DNA from: JBMYTN01 sp049604415
GTDB lineage: Bacteria; Pseudomonadota; Alphaproteobacteria; Rhodospirillales; Rhodospirillaceae
Assembly (NCBI GenBank): GCA_049604415.1
Contig: JBMYTN010000008.1
Span: forward strand, 1-64,000
Length of the DNA: 64,000 nucleotides
Direction of reading: 5' to 3'
Below, one piece after another: positions 8,605 to 17,825 of this stretch (position 1 is the stretch's first letter; each line of letters opens with the position of its first letter). The position numbers and the translations under genes are program-made. The notes below the pieces were generated by a model, which worked only from the letters and a program-made list of their open reading frames with translations, did no database searches and was not told where the DNA came from.

Positions 8605-8722
8605 ACGCCTGCCACGCTATCCGCGTTTGGCTGCGCAAAAACGCTTTAAGACGCTCTCGGCATTTGCTCCGCAAACGCCTGCCACGCTATCCGCGTTTGG
8701 CTGCGCCAAAACGCTTTAGGAC
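8605..8722. repeat. Pair of about 48-bp direct repeats, one overlapping the end of a ProX gene
   Basis: The block ACGCCTGCCACGCTATCCGC... ending ACGCTTTA(A/G)GAC occurs at about 8605-8652 and 8675-8722 with two or three differences. The second copy contains the stop codon of the binding-protein gene that ends at 8716. The spacing and near identity look like a recent local duplication. Confidence 0.7.
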
Positions 8723-9792
8723 CCTTCAGGCACAACCGCCCGAGCCGCATCCAACCAGTCGAAATAGCTCGATAGATGACGGTCGGTCCATTCTTTCGCA
8801 TGGGCGCGGACTTCGGAGGGGGAGCTTTCGCCGCGCTTCATCAGTAGGTTCTGGGCGGAGATGTCCTCCGGATCGATGGTGGCGGCTTCCAGCACAATGG
8901 CCGCAGCCGGATTGGCCTCCAGAAACGCCGGTCGGGCGAGGATGCGCAGGGTGTTGACGGCAAAGCCCGGATTGCGGCCATCGCCCAGGCTGGTGTCCTC
9001 GCCAGCCCGAGCACCGGGCAGGGAGGAAAACGGCACATTCAACCAGCGCGAATACACACCGGGCTTCATCTCCCCGGCAATCCAATAGGGCGTCCAGGAA
9101 TAGAACAGCACCGGATCCCCGGCATGGAATCGGTCAATGACCGTGTTGACCTGCTCCGAATAGATGCCCTGGTGATGGGTGACGGTGTCCGAGAGGCCAT
9201 AGGCCTCAATCTGGTGATTGATCACCTCGGCACAGGCCCAGCCCTGATCGCAGCCAAACAGATCAGCCTTGCCATCGCCATCAATGTCATAGATTTGCGC
9301 GAACTCAGGATCTTTCAGCTGATCCAAATCCCGGATGCCATTCACAATGGCCGACTTTTTGTCGATCAAATAACCCTGATAGGCCTCCGGCACCAAACTG
9401 CCCAGGCGGGTCATTTTGTCCGCACCGCCCAGATCCGCATAAAACCCGGAATGCAGCGGATCCCAATGGAAGGTCAGCAGATCGGCCTGCCCTTCAGCAA
9501 TGGCCACATGGGCATCGTAATAGGCCATGGGTTCGGTTAAGGAGACACTGTAACCCAGATCCTCAAGGGCCTGGGCGATGACCATGGACTGAAAATTCTC
9601 CTCCGGGGTCACGCTCATCACCATGCGCACATCCACTCCCTCCCCCGGCATGACCTGGGCCTGAGCGGGGGTTGAGGATGCTCCGATCCAAACGGCAGCG
9701 GCCACCACCACAGCACCCAACTTTCTCAAAGGAGACCGGCCAGCAAGCCGATGAGACGAAGCGAATTGGCAGTGGGCAGATCTGTCGCGCAT
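8716..9792 (-). CDS. Glycine betaine ABC transporter substrate-binding protein (ProX-like, copy 2)
   Basis: The 358-residue exported binding protein has a signal peptide ending near STPAQA-QVMPG. It keeps the ProX landmarks: FHWDPLH, DIDGDGKADLFGC, GWACAE and YSWTPYW. It is clearly paralogous to its neighbours on both sides. The gene follows the terminator of the proVWX operon, so it probably has its own promoter in the 9793-9863 gap. Its last codons lie inside a short direct repeat. Ligand preference may differ from the operon-encoded ProX. Confidence 0.9.
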   Translation of the reverse strand: MRDRSAHCQFASSHRLAGRSPLRKLGAVVVAAAVWIGASSTPAQAQVMPGEGVDVRMVMSVTPEENFQSMVIAQALEDLGYSVSLTEPMAYYDAHVAIAEGQADLLTFHWDPLHSGFYADLGGADKMTRLGSLVPEAYQGYLIDKKSAIVNGIRDLDQLKDPEFAQIYDIDGDGKADLFGCDQGWACAEVINHQIEAYGLSDTVTHHQGIYSEQVNTVIDRFHAGDPVLFYSWTPYWIAGEMKPGVYSRWLNVPFSSLPGARAGEDTSLGDGRNPGFAVNTLRILARPAFLEANPAAAIVLEAATIDPEDISAQNLLMKRGESSPSEVRAHAKEWTDRHLSSYFDWLDAARAVVPEGS

Positions 9793-9863
9793 GGAAACAA
9801 TCCAGATTGTTGTGGATGATCGGGCGGCGTGGTTCTTTAGATATAAGACTTAGAGGCAGCAAA

Positions 9864-9911
9864 AAAATAGAAAAACCCCTGGAAACGGCAAGTTCCCAGG
9901 GGTTCTTAAAG
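9864..9911 (-). terminator. Terminator of the proVWX operon
   Basis: On the minus strand a stem AACCCCTGGGAA / TTTCCAGGGGTTTTT is followed by further T-rich sequence, about 30 bp past the stop of the proximal proX gene. Confidence 0.75.
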
Positions 9912-9939
9912 GTAAATGGTGCAAGAAGCCTAAGCTGGC

Positions 9940-10956
9940 TTACTTCGCAGCAGCCTTAGCAGCTTCCAACCAGCCATCAAAGGTGGCTTGGTTGGCCGCG
10001 ATCCAGGCATCAGTGTGACCTTCAATGTCTTCTTCGGAGTCTTCACCGTCACGCATCAGCTTGTTCTGCGCGGAGATGTCATTGGCGGACAGGACCATGG
10101 CCGCGAACAGAGCCGCCGCAGCCGGGTTTTCTTCCGCAAACTCCCGATTGGCGACAATGCGCTGATCATTGGCTTCAAAGCCCAGATTGCGGCCATCGGC
10201 CAGGGTGGTGTCAGTGCCTTCACGCTCGCCGGGCAGGGAGGAGAACGGCACTTCCAGCCAGATCACGTCTTCATCGGGCACCATCACGCCAGACACCCAA
10301 TAGGGGGTCCAGGTGTAGTACAGCACCGGCTCACCATTTTGGAACCGGGTGATGGTGTCAGCGATGATCGCGGAGTAGGAGCCTTGATTGTGCGACACGG
10401 TGTCGCGCAGTTCAAAGGCATCCAAGTGATGCTCGATCACGCCTTCGCAGCCCCAGCCGGGGTTACAACCGGCCAGATCGGCTTTGCCATCGCCATCGGC
10501 ATCAAACAGAGCGGCCAGCTTCGGATCCTTCAGCTGATCGATGGTCTTGATACCATGGGCATCGGCGGTCTTTTTGTCGATCAGGTAGCCCTGGAAGGCA
10601 CCCGGGGAATACACGCCCTCACGGTACAGTTTTTCGTCACCGCCGGAGTTGTTGTAGAAATCCACATGCAGCGGATCCCAGTGGTCGGCCATGAAGGTGG
10701 CATCGCCATTGGCCAGGGCCACGTGACCGGTGGCGTATTCGATTTCCTGAATGTCCTCGACCTCATAGCCCAGGGCCTCAAGGGCCTTCATCACCAGCAG
10801 AGTTTGGAAGGTTTCTTCGGCGATGGAGCTCTTGATCGGCTGGACCTCGACACCCTTGCCGGGCATGTGGCCATCGGCAAAAGCCGGACCGGTCATGGCC
10901 AGACCGGCCACCAGACCGGCGGCCATCAGCGCGGATTTCGACATTTTGGTCAGCAT
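9940..10956 (-). CDS. proX: Glycine betaine ABC transporter substrate-binding protein (ProX, operon copy)
   Basis: 338 residues from MLTKMSKSALMAAG, chosen because GGGAG lies 8 nt before this ATG; the frame extends upstream but without that support. A signal peptide ends at PAFA-DGHMPG. Landmarks are ADHWDPLH, FDADGDGKADLAGC, NPGWGCE and YTWTPYW, matching E. coli ProX closely, including the Trp cage and the Asp-rich loop. Third gene of the proV-proW-proX operon; delivers betaine to the ProVW complex for osmoprotection. Confidence 0.95.
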   Translation of the reverse strand: MLTKMSKSALMAAGLVAGLAMTGPAFADGHMPGKGVEVQPIKSSIAEETFQTLLVMKALEALGYEVEDIQEIEYATGHVALANGDATFMADHWDPLHVDFYNNSGGDEKLYREGVYSPGAFQGYLIDKKTADAHGIKTIDQLKDPKLAALFDADGDGKADLAGCNPGWGCEGVIEHHLDAFELRDTVSHNQGSYSAIIADTITRFQNGEPVLYYTWTPYWVSGVMVPDEDVIWLEVPFSSLPGEREGTDTTLADGRNLGFEANDQRIVANREFAEENPAAAALFAAMVLSANDISAQNKLMRDGEDSEEDIEGHTDAWIAANQATFDGWLEAAKAAAK

Positions 10957-11054
10957 ACAGATCACTCCCATTCGTCTCTTAGATCGGTGAACTTGCGTTC
11001 TTTGGCGGCAGGACCATCCCGCCGCCAAATACGGATACGCTATTGGGTCGGGGC

Positions 11055-11999
11055 TTAGCCGTCGGCTTTTTGCCCCTTCCCGAGGGCTTGGCGGACCAAA
11101 CCAACAGGTCCGGTTTCATACCAAGCCAAACCGCCCTTATCCCGGGATGATGCCCCCAAAGCCTGGGTGGCGCGGTCGATGATGATCGCCAGAATGACGA
11201 TGCCAACACCGCCGACAGTGGCCAAACCCATGTCCAGGCGGCCAATGCCGCGCAACACCATTTGGCCAAGCCCACCCACGGCGATCATCGAGGCAATCAC
11301 CACCATGGACAGAGACAGCATCAGAGATTGGTTCACTCCGGCCATGATGGTCTTCATGGCCAAGGGCAATTGGACCTTGAACAGCAATTGCCAGCTGGTC
11401 GCCCCAAAGGCATGGGACGCCTCGATCACATCCTTGGGCACTTCGCGAATGCCCAGTGCGGTCAGACGGATCAAAGGCGGCACGGCAAAGATAATGGTCA
11501 CCACCACACCGGGCACATTGCCGATGCCAAACAGCATCACCACCGGCACCAGATAAACAAAGGCAGGTGTGGTCTGCATAGCATCCAGGATCGGACGCAT
11601 GCTGCGTTCCATCCGCTCGCTCCGGGCCACGGCGATCCCAGTGGGGATGCCCAACAGCACGCAGAAAAACACCGACGTCACCACCAGGGCCAGGGTGATC
11701 ATGCTTTCTTCCCAGGCCCCAATCAGCCCGACAATGACCATGAAAAACACCGACCAGAAGGCGGTTTTCCGGCCCGCAGCCTGCCAGACCAACAGGCCGA
11801 TCAGCACCAGCATGATCAAGGCCGGAATACCGGTGAACACGCCTTCAATGCCATCAAGCACCAGATCAATCGGCCAGCGAATGGCCTGGAACACGCCCCG
11901 GAAATCTTCAACCAACCATTTCAGGGCCGCATCAACCCAATCGCCCAACGGGATAACGGCTTTGTCAAACGGATCGAGAATGCTGATATCACGCGCCAT
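11055..11999 (-). CDS. proW: Glycine betaine ABC transporter permease
   Basis: The 314-residue inner-membrane protein has about seven hydrophobic segments. It carries the BPD-transport coupling stretch around EASHAFGATSWQLLFKVQLPLA, here seen as EASHAFGA...QLPLAMKTIMAGVNQS. This is the ProW/OpuAB pattern, including an N-terminal amphipathic lead. It begins 3 bp after the proV stop, so the genes are one transcript. Confidence 0.95.
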   Translation of the reverse strand: MARDISILDPFDKAVIPLGDWVDAALKWLVEDFRGVFQAIRWPIDLVLDGIEGVFTGIPALIMLVLIGLLVWQAAGRKTAFWSVFFMVIVGLIGAWEESMITLALVVTSVFFCVLLGIPTGIAVARSERMERSMRPILDAMQTTPAFVYLVPVVMLFGIGNVPGVVVTIIFAVPPLIRLTALGIREVPKDVIEASHAFGATSWQLLFKVQLPLAMKTIMAGVNQSLMLSLSMVVIASMIAVGGLGQMVLRGIGRLDMGLATVGGVGIVILAIIIDRATQALGASSRDKGGLAWYETGPVGLVRQALGKGQKADG

Positions 12000-12002
12000 G
12001 CC

Positions 12003-13193
12003 TTATTCCCCCTTATCCATGCTTTCCAGGAGGACGGCTTTGGAGATCACACCCTTATAGCGTCCCTTTTCGTCCACCACCGGCACGCCACAGGGGGCGG
12101 CGGCCACTTTGCCCAAAATGTCCCAAATCACGGTCTCGTCGACGATGGGCTCGACATCGGGCAGATAGGCCTTGCTCAACATCGGTTCGGGATCCTGAGC
12201 AATGGCCTCCAGGCTGTCATAGGACACCACGCCGTGATACTGGCCCTTGCCATCGACCACATAGCCATGCTGGCGGTCATATTCGCTCAAGCGCTTCATA
12301 GCCGTGCGGACGCCCTTATCGTCCTTGTCGATCACCGTGACCTGGGTCTTCCGGGCCACATCAGCTGCTTTGAGCACCGTGCCCTTGTTCACACCCTTGA
12401 AGAAGGAGGCGACATAGTCATCAGCCGGGTCGTTCAGGATCTCTTCCGGCGTGCCGATTTGGACAATCCGCCCGCCTTCCATAATGGCGATCCGGTCACC
12501 AATCCGCATCGCCTCGTCCAAATCATGGCTGATGAAGACGATGGTGCGGGACTGCTCGGACTGCAGCCGCAACAGCTCGTCTTGCATTTCGGTCCGGATC
12601 AAGGGGTCCAGGGCGCTGAAGGCTTCGTCCATCAGCAGGATCGACGGGTCATTGGCCAAAGCCCGGGCCAAGCCGACCCGCTGCTGCATGCCGCCGGAAC
12701 ATTCGGACGGCCATTTGGTCGCCATGTGGCCCAAACCTACCGCATCCAGCGCGGTTTGAGCCCGGCTTTCCCGCTCGGTCTTTTCCATCCCGGCGATTTC
12801 CAAGCCGAAGGCCGCATTTTGGATCACGGTCATATGCGGCATCAGGGCGAAGGACTGGAAGACCATCGCCATATGCTCGCGACGGATATCGCGCAGCTTT
12901 TCCTGGCTGGCCCCGGTGATGTTCTCACCGGCGACAACGACCTCGCCCGAGGTCGGCTCAATCAAACGGTTCAGCAAGCGCACCAGGGTGGATTTGCCAG
13001 ACCCGGACAGGCCCATGATCACGAAGATCTCACCTTCCCGCACGGTGAAAGAGGCGTTGTTCACCCCCACCGTATTGCCGGTTTCAGCGAAAATCTGGTC
13101 TTTGGACTTGCCCTCCTGCACAAGCTTCAGCCCCTGTTCTGGATCAGGGCCAAACACTTTGTACACGTTGGACACGGAGAGTTTATCTGTCAT
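12003..13193 (-). CDS. proV: Glycine betaine ABC transporter ATP-binding protein
   Basis: A 396-residue ATPase with Walker A GLSGSGKST, the signature SGGMQQRVGLARAL, Walker B ILLMDEAFSALDP, then a tandem CBS pair (about residues 275-396) with ESMDKGE at the end. In ProV/OpuAA the CBS pair senses ionic strength and gates transport. First gene of proVWX. The 480-bp region upstream must hold the promoter; no specific operator was recognised. Confidence 0.96.
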   Translation of the reverse strand: MTDKLSVSNVYKVFGPDPEQGLKLVQEGKSKDQIFAETGNTVGVNNASFTVREGEIFVIMGLSGSGKSTLVRLLNRLIEPTSGEVVVAGENITGASQEKLRDIRREHMAMVFQSFALMPHMTVIQNAAFGLEIAGMEKTERESRAQTALDAVGLGHMATKWPSECSGGMQQRVGLARALANDPSILLMDEAFSALDPLIRTEMQDELLRLQSEQSRTIVFISHDLDEAMRIGDRIAIMEGGRIVQIGTPEEILNDPADDYVASFFKGVNKGTVLKAADVARKTQVTVIDKDDKGVRTAMKRLSEYDRQHGYVVDGKGQYHGVVSYDSLEAIAQDPEPMLSKAYLPDVEPIVDETVIWDILGKVAAAPCGVPVVDEKGRYKGVISKAVLLESMDKGE

Positions 13194-13677
13194 CGCCAGC
13201 GCATCTTGTTATGTTGAAAATATCGCGGGAGGAGTCCAGGCGGGATTCATATAAGGACTGTGCAAGTGGAATCCACCCGGACAGGGGGATTAAAAACACT
13301 TTATATTAAGATCAATTCTGGCGAAACCCCTGCCACGGACCGTCTATTTCAGCCGGTAAATTTGCCATGCCCCCTCAAGTATACTGAGAAAACTTTTTAT
13401 CTAGACTTTATTTTTCAAGCAGACAGGCTTTTGAGTCTTATAGAAAGAAAGACGCCAAACCGGTCTAGGCTTGGCTGGGTCTTCAACCCAGGATCCATTG
13501 GTCCATCGCACTTGTTCTCATACCGTAATCGAAACAGCCCTTTTGAACCGTAGCACACAGCGGATTCTGGTGGCTCCTGCAGATTTTTTACCCCATCCCC
13601 CAGATCAAGTATTGGCCAAGTTACGGCCAAAGTGTCGACAGTTCCGCAGGGTTCAGCAAAAATCCGGAAACGACCGG
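13194..13677. other. 484-bp intergenic region upstream of proV, no gene recognised
   Basis: An AT-richer stretch between proV (start) and the end of cobD. It is expected to contain the proV promoter, but I could not pick a convincing -35/-10 pair. Three short overlapping open frames here have no recognisable product. Confidence 0.45.
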
Positions 13678-14697
13678 TTACAGCCATAGGACGATGCCGA
13701 GCGGCACCATCAAGGCTGCCTCTGCCACGCAGGCATGGCGCATCAGACGCAGGGCACGCCGGATGTCTTTGGCGGTGACCTCGGCCCGACCATCGCCGAT
13801 CCAGGGCTCCGCTTGGGGGGCTTCGTTTTTATAGAACCGAGGTCCGGACAGACGAATGCCTAAGGCTCCAGCCATGGCGGCCTCCGGGGGACCGGCATTG
13901 GGTGAGCGATGCTTGGCCGCATCCCGCCGCCAGGTCGCCCAGGCCCGGCTGGGCGACGCCCATTTCGGCTCGATGGCTGCCAGGATCAGGAGACCGGCGG
14001 TCAGGCGCGCAGGCACCAGATTGAGCAGATCATCCACCCGGGCGGCCCCCCAGCCAAAGGCCTTATGGCGTGGGGTGCGGTGGCCAATCATGCTGTCTGC
14101 GGTGTTGACCATTTTATAGATCATCAAGCCGGGCATTCCGGCGATCAGATACCAAAACACCGGGGCAACCACACCGTCAGACAGGTTTTCCGCCGCGCTT
14201 TCAATGGCCGCCCGGCTGACCCCGGCTTGGTCCAACTGGTTGGGATCGCGCCCGACAATATGGGCCACCGCCGCCCGACCGCCGGCCAGTCCGGCCTGAT
14301 CCAGGGAGCGGGCCACGGCCATCACATGATCATAAAGGCTCTTTTGCGCCACCAGGATCCCGGCGATCAGGATCTCGAGCAAAAAGCCGAAGGAGGTCAA
14401 ACGGGTCAAGCCATGGACCAACAGCCCGATCACACCGGCGACCGTCACCAGCACGACCAAGGCGGCGACACCTTTGAGGCGCCGCACCCAATCCTTGTCT
14501 TTGACCTTGTTCCAGCGCCGATCCAGTGCCCCGATCGCCCGACCCATCAACACCACCGGATGGGGCAGGGCACGAAACAACAAAGGCATTTCACCAAAAT
14601 AGCCATCGAGCCCCAAGGCCAGAAGCAGCAGCCAGGGGCTTGGGGGAATGGGGCCAGAGGCGGCATGGCCAAAGGGGCTGAAGAGATCCAAAAACAT
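13678..14697 (-). CDS. cobD: Adenosylcobinamide-phosphate synthase (CobD/CbiB)
   Basis: A 339-residue integral membrane enzyme that attaches the aminopropanol arm to adenosylcobyric acid. Starting at MFLDLFSPFG, it shows the CbiB landmarks: DGYFGEMP, HPVVLMGRAI, RDPNQLD, ESAAENLSDGVVAPVFW, NTADSMIGHR and DDLLNLVPARLTA. The open frame extends about 400 bp upstream but that part is low-complexity and overlaps the divergent promoter region. The gene is divergent from the cbiX-cobM operon. Identity is firm; only the start is inferred. Confidence 0.95.
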   Translation of the reverse strand: MFLDLFSPFGHAASGPIPPSPWLLLLALGLDGYFGEMPLLFRALPHPVVLMGRAIGALDRRWNKVKDKDWVRRLKGVAALVVLVTVAGVIGLLVHGLTRLTSFGFLLEILIAGILVAQKSLYDHVMAVARSLDQAGLAGGRAAVAHIVGRDPNQLDQAGVSRAAIESAAENLSDGVVAPVFWYLIAGMPGLMIYKMVNTADSMIGHRTPRHKAFGWGAARVDDLLNLVPARLTAGLLILAAIEPKWASPSRAWATWRRDAAKHRSPNAGPPEAAMAGALGIRLSGPRFYKNEAPQAEPWIGDGRAEVTAKDIRRALRLMRHACVAEAALMVPLGIVLWL

Positions 14698-14940
14698 CGC
14701 CGGACCCTGGCGGCATGGCGGGTCCTGGTCAAGCCTTGGATGCCCGGAAAAGCCCATACAAGAGAAAGACCCTATAATAGTAAGCATTGCACCAAGTCCC
14801 GGGATCGCTATCATCCCGGCTTCTTTCGCGGGGTGTGGAGCGGACGGATCACCGGCTCCCAGGGCGCCCCTGCACCCGCGTCCTGATTGCATGGCCCGGA
14901 GGCACGGACCAGGCCAGATTTGTAGGAGACCTCCCTCCCC

Positions 14941-16173
14941 ATGACCCATGCCACTCCCCAGCGTAAGACCGCCGCAGCAGCGCCCGAAGGGGCCAGCAGC
15001 GCCGCACCTGCCACCACACCTGCCCCTGGCACCTCCAGTGCCGTCCCGGCCTTGGATTTGCCTGACGATCTTGGGGTCATGGTCTGCGGCCATGGCAGCC
15101 GTGACACCGGCGCGGTTCGGGAGTTCAACGCCCTGGTGGATCGGTTGCGCGACAGGCTGCCTGGAACCCCGGTGGAAAGCGGGTTTTTGGAATTCGCCCG
15201 CCCGATGATCCGGGAAGGCTTTAACAGCCTAATGGAGAGCAATCCAAAGCGGGTGGTGGCTCTGCCCGGCATGCTGTTCGCGGCCGGTCATGTCAAAAAC
15301 GACCTGCCCTGGGAGATCAACAGCTACGCCGCCGAGGCGGGCAAGGACAAGGTCCAGATCGAATTTGGCCGCGAGCTGGGCATTGATCCAAAACTCCTGA
15401 AGGCCGCCCGGGCCAGGATCGAAGAAGCCGAAGCCGCCCATCTGGCCGAAGGCGGCAGCGCTGTGCCCCGGGAAGAAACCCTGTTGGTGGTGGTGGGGCG
15501 GGGCACCAATGACAGTGATGCCAATTCCAATGTCACCAAGGTTGCCCGCATGCTGTGGGAGGGCATGGGCTTTGGCTGGGCCGAGGTCTGCTATTCCGGC
15601 GTAGCCCATCCGCTGGTTCCCACCGGCCTGCGCCATGCCGCCCGTCTGGGCTATAAGCGGATCGTCGTTTTCCCCTATTTCCTGTTCACCGGGGTTCTGG
15701 TCCGCCGGATTTATGACCAAACCGATGAGATCGCTGCGGAATTTCCGGATCTGACCTTCCTGAAGGCACCCTATCTGAATGACCACCCCGCCGTGGTCGA
15801 CAGTTTCCTCGACCGGATCCAGGACGTGCTGATGGGCCAGACGGCCATGAATTGCTCGCTGTGCAAATATCGCGAGCAGATCATCGGCTATGAGGGCGAT
15901 GTTGGCGCGATCCAGGCAGGCCATCACCACCATGTGCGCGGCGTGGGCACCGATGAGGACCATCATCACGGGCATCATCACGGCCATGGCCATGGACATA
16001 CTCATGGACACGGGCATGACCACAGTCACGGGCATCACCACGGCCACAGCCACGACCACAGCCACGACCATGGGCATGGTCATAACGATGTCAAATCGAC
16101 CCCGCAGCCGGATGCGGAGGCGGACGCCAAAGACCTGCACTGCGTTCCGGGTGTGGGCCTTCCGCCGGAGTGA
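14941..16173 (+). CDS. cbiX: Sirohydrochlorin cobaltochelatase, long CbiX with His-rich tail and CxxC
   Basis: 410 residues. Two CbiX half-domains (about 40-170 and 175-300) carry VCGHGSRDTG, GMLFAAGHVKND and GVAHPLVPTG. A C-terminal CxxC (MNCSLCKYR), as in long CbiX proteins reported to bind an Fe-S centre, is followed by an extreme His-Gly-Asp tail (about residues 320-375) that probably stores or binds metal. It inserts Co into sirohydrochlorin at the start of corrin synthesis. The first about 40 residues are Ala/Pro-rich, so a shorter start is possible. The next gene starts at or just after its stop (GTGA). Confidence 0.95.
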   Translation: MTHATPQRKTAAAAPEGASSAAPATTPAPGTSSAVPALDLPDDLGVMVCGHGSRDTGAVREFNALVDRLRDRLPGTPVESGFLEFARPMIREGFNSLMESNPKRVVALPGMLFAAGHVKNDLPWEINSYAAEAGKDKVQIEFGRELGIDPKLLKAARARIEEAEAAHLAEGGSAVPREETLLVVVGRGTNDSDANSNVTKVARMLWEGMGFGWAEVCYSGVAHPLVPTGLRHAARLGYKRIVVFPYFLFTGVLVRRIYDQTDEIAAEFPDLTFLKAPYLNDHPAVVDSFLDRIQDVLMGQTAMNCSLCKYREQIIGYEGDVGAIQAGHHHHVRGVGTDEDHHHGHHHGHGHGHTHGHGHDHSHGHHHGHSHDHSHDHGHGHNDVKSTPQPDAEADAKDLHCVPGVGLPPE

Positions 16174-16181
16174 GCAGGGCC

Positions 16182-17825
16182 ATGGCCAGCTCGAATGCCG
16201 GTAGCCTGTTTGACGCGGTGATCATCGTGGATTGGAGTGCCGCCTCCACACCGCGCACCGGGGCGGATTCGATCTGGATCCATGAACGCATTGCCGGGGG
16301 CGAGATGAGCACGTCGAACCCGGCTACCCGCCAGGAGGCCTTGGGTCTGCTGGCAGACCGGCTGTCCGATTTGTTGGCCCAGGGCCGCCGGGTGTTGGCT
16401 GGCTTTGACTTCGCCTTTGGCTATCCTCAAGGCTTCGCCGCCCGGATCGCGCCCCATGCGCCAAACTGGTTTGGAGTCTGGAAAGCCCTATCCGCCCGGA
16501 TCCGCGATGATGCCCGCAATGGCAATAATCGTTACGAAGTGGCATCAGAGCTCAATCAAAGCCTATTTGGTGGCCCGTATCCGTTTTGGGGTCACCCAGC
16601 CGGGCAAAGCTTCGCTGGTCTGACGCCAACGCGACCGCAGCAGCCCGCAAAGGCGGGGGACCCTTCTGAATTCCGTCTCGCCGACCGCCGGGCCAAAGGA
16701 CCGCAATCGGTCTGGAAACTGGCCTATGCGGGCAGCGTTGGCGGTCAAACCCTGACCGGGCTGCCGGTGCTCCAAGCCCTGCGCCATCACCCGTGGCTGA
16801 AGGACCAAATCCAGGTTTGGCCCTTCGAAACCGGCCTCTCCCCGCCACCGGACGAGGCCCGGATTGTCATTGCTGAGGTTTATCCCTCTTTGGTCGCGCG
16901 GGCGGCCCGCCCCGGCGAGGTGAAGGACGAGACCCAGGTCAAAGTCCTGGCCGAACATTTGATGGCCCTGGATGCCGACGGTGCTCTGGCCGGTTTGCTC
17001 AGCGGACCAGATGACCTCAGCCCCGAAGAGCGCCAAGCCATTGAGCAAGAAGAAGGCTGGATTCTGGGCATTGAAACCGCCCAATCTCCAGCCAAAGCCG
17101 GATCGATGACCGCGCCCAAGACCACGCCCGAGACCACGCCCGTGACCGCACAAAGCGCTGTCTTACCGGTGCAGAGCAGCCCGGTGATCAAAGATCCGGT
17201 CGAGATTTACCAGCGTTCCTTCGCCATTATCCGCGCCGAAGCCGATCTGTCGGCCATCCCTCCAGAGCTGGAACCGCTGGCGGTGCGCCTGATCCATGCC
17301 TGCGGCATGACCGATCTTCCCGAGGATCTGCATTGGGGCGGCGATGTGCTTGGCGGGGCCAAAGCGGCTTTTTCCCAGGCCAAGCCGGTTTTTTGCGATG
17401 TCGAAATGGTTGCTCGGGGCGTGATCACCGCCAAACTGCCCGGCGGATCGGAACCCCGCTGCACCTTGACCGCCCCGGAAACCACCCAATTGGCCAATAA
17501 GCTCGGCACCACCCGCAGTGCGGCGGCGGTGGAGCTGTGGGGACCGGCGCTGGAAGGAGCCCTGGTGGCCATCGGCAATGCGCCGACGGCCCTGTTCCAT
17601 CTGATCGACGTGATCAAACAGACCGGCGTGCGCCCGGCGGTGATCATCGGCATGCCGGTCGGCTTTGTCGGCGCAGCGGAGTCCAAGGACTTGCTAGTCT
17701 CCGAAGCCCTCGGCGTGCCCTATGTGACCGTGCTCGGCCGCCGGGGCGGCAGCGCCATGGCCGCTGCAGCGGTCAATGCCCTGGCGGATCTGGCCGCCGG
17801 ACGGCGGGGAGGATCCAACCCATGA
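16182..17825 (+). CDS. cobH: Fusion: N-terminal DUF429-like domain + precorrin-8X methylmutase (CobH/CbiC)
   Basis: 547 residues. The C-terminal part (about 336-547) is CobH: YQRSFAIIRAEADL, LIHACGM, FCDVEMVARGV, GNAPTALFHL and the VGFVGAAESK region; the usual catalytic His lies in LIHACGM. CobH moves the C-11 methyl to C-12, giving hydrogenobyrinic acid. The N-terminal part (about 10-300, starting VIIVDWSAAS) is a separate domain with an RNase-H-like opening as in DUF429 proteins; its role is unknown. A Thr/Pro linker joins them. A GTG at 16170 overlapping the cbiX stop is an alternative start. The stop overlaps the next start (ATGA). Confidence 0.88.
   Translation: MASSNAGSLFDAVIIVDWSAASTPRTGADSIWIHERIAGGEMSTSNPATRQEALGLLADRLSDLLAQGRRVLAGFDFAFGYPQGFAARIAPHAPNWFGVWKALSARIRDDARNGNNRYEVASELNQSLFGGPYPFWGHPAGQSFAGLTPTRPQQPAKAGDPSEFRLADRRAKGPQSVWKLAYAGSVGGQTLTGLPVLQALRHHPWLKDQIQVWPFETGLSPPPDEARIVIAEVYPSLVARAARPGEVKDETQVKVLAEHLMALDADGALAGLLSGPDDLSPEERQAIEQEEGWILGIETAQSPAKAGSMTAPKTTPETTPVTAQSAVLPVQSSPVIKDPVEIYQRSFAIIRAEADLSAIPPELEPLAVRLIHACGMTDLPEDLHWGGDVLGGAKAAFSQAKPVFCDVEMVARGVITAKLPGGSEPRCTLTAPETTQLANKLGTTRSAAAVELWGPALEGALVAIGNAPTALFHLIDVIKQTGVRPAVIIGMPVGFVGAAESKDLLVSEALGVPYVTVLGRRGGSAMAAAAVNALADLAAGRRGGSNP

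Noticed and set aside
14900..14940. AGGAGACCTCCC resembling a B12 box upstream of cbiX
   Set aside because: No cobalamin riboswitch core is present upstream, and AGGAG is the ribosome-binding site of cbiX.
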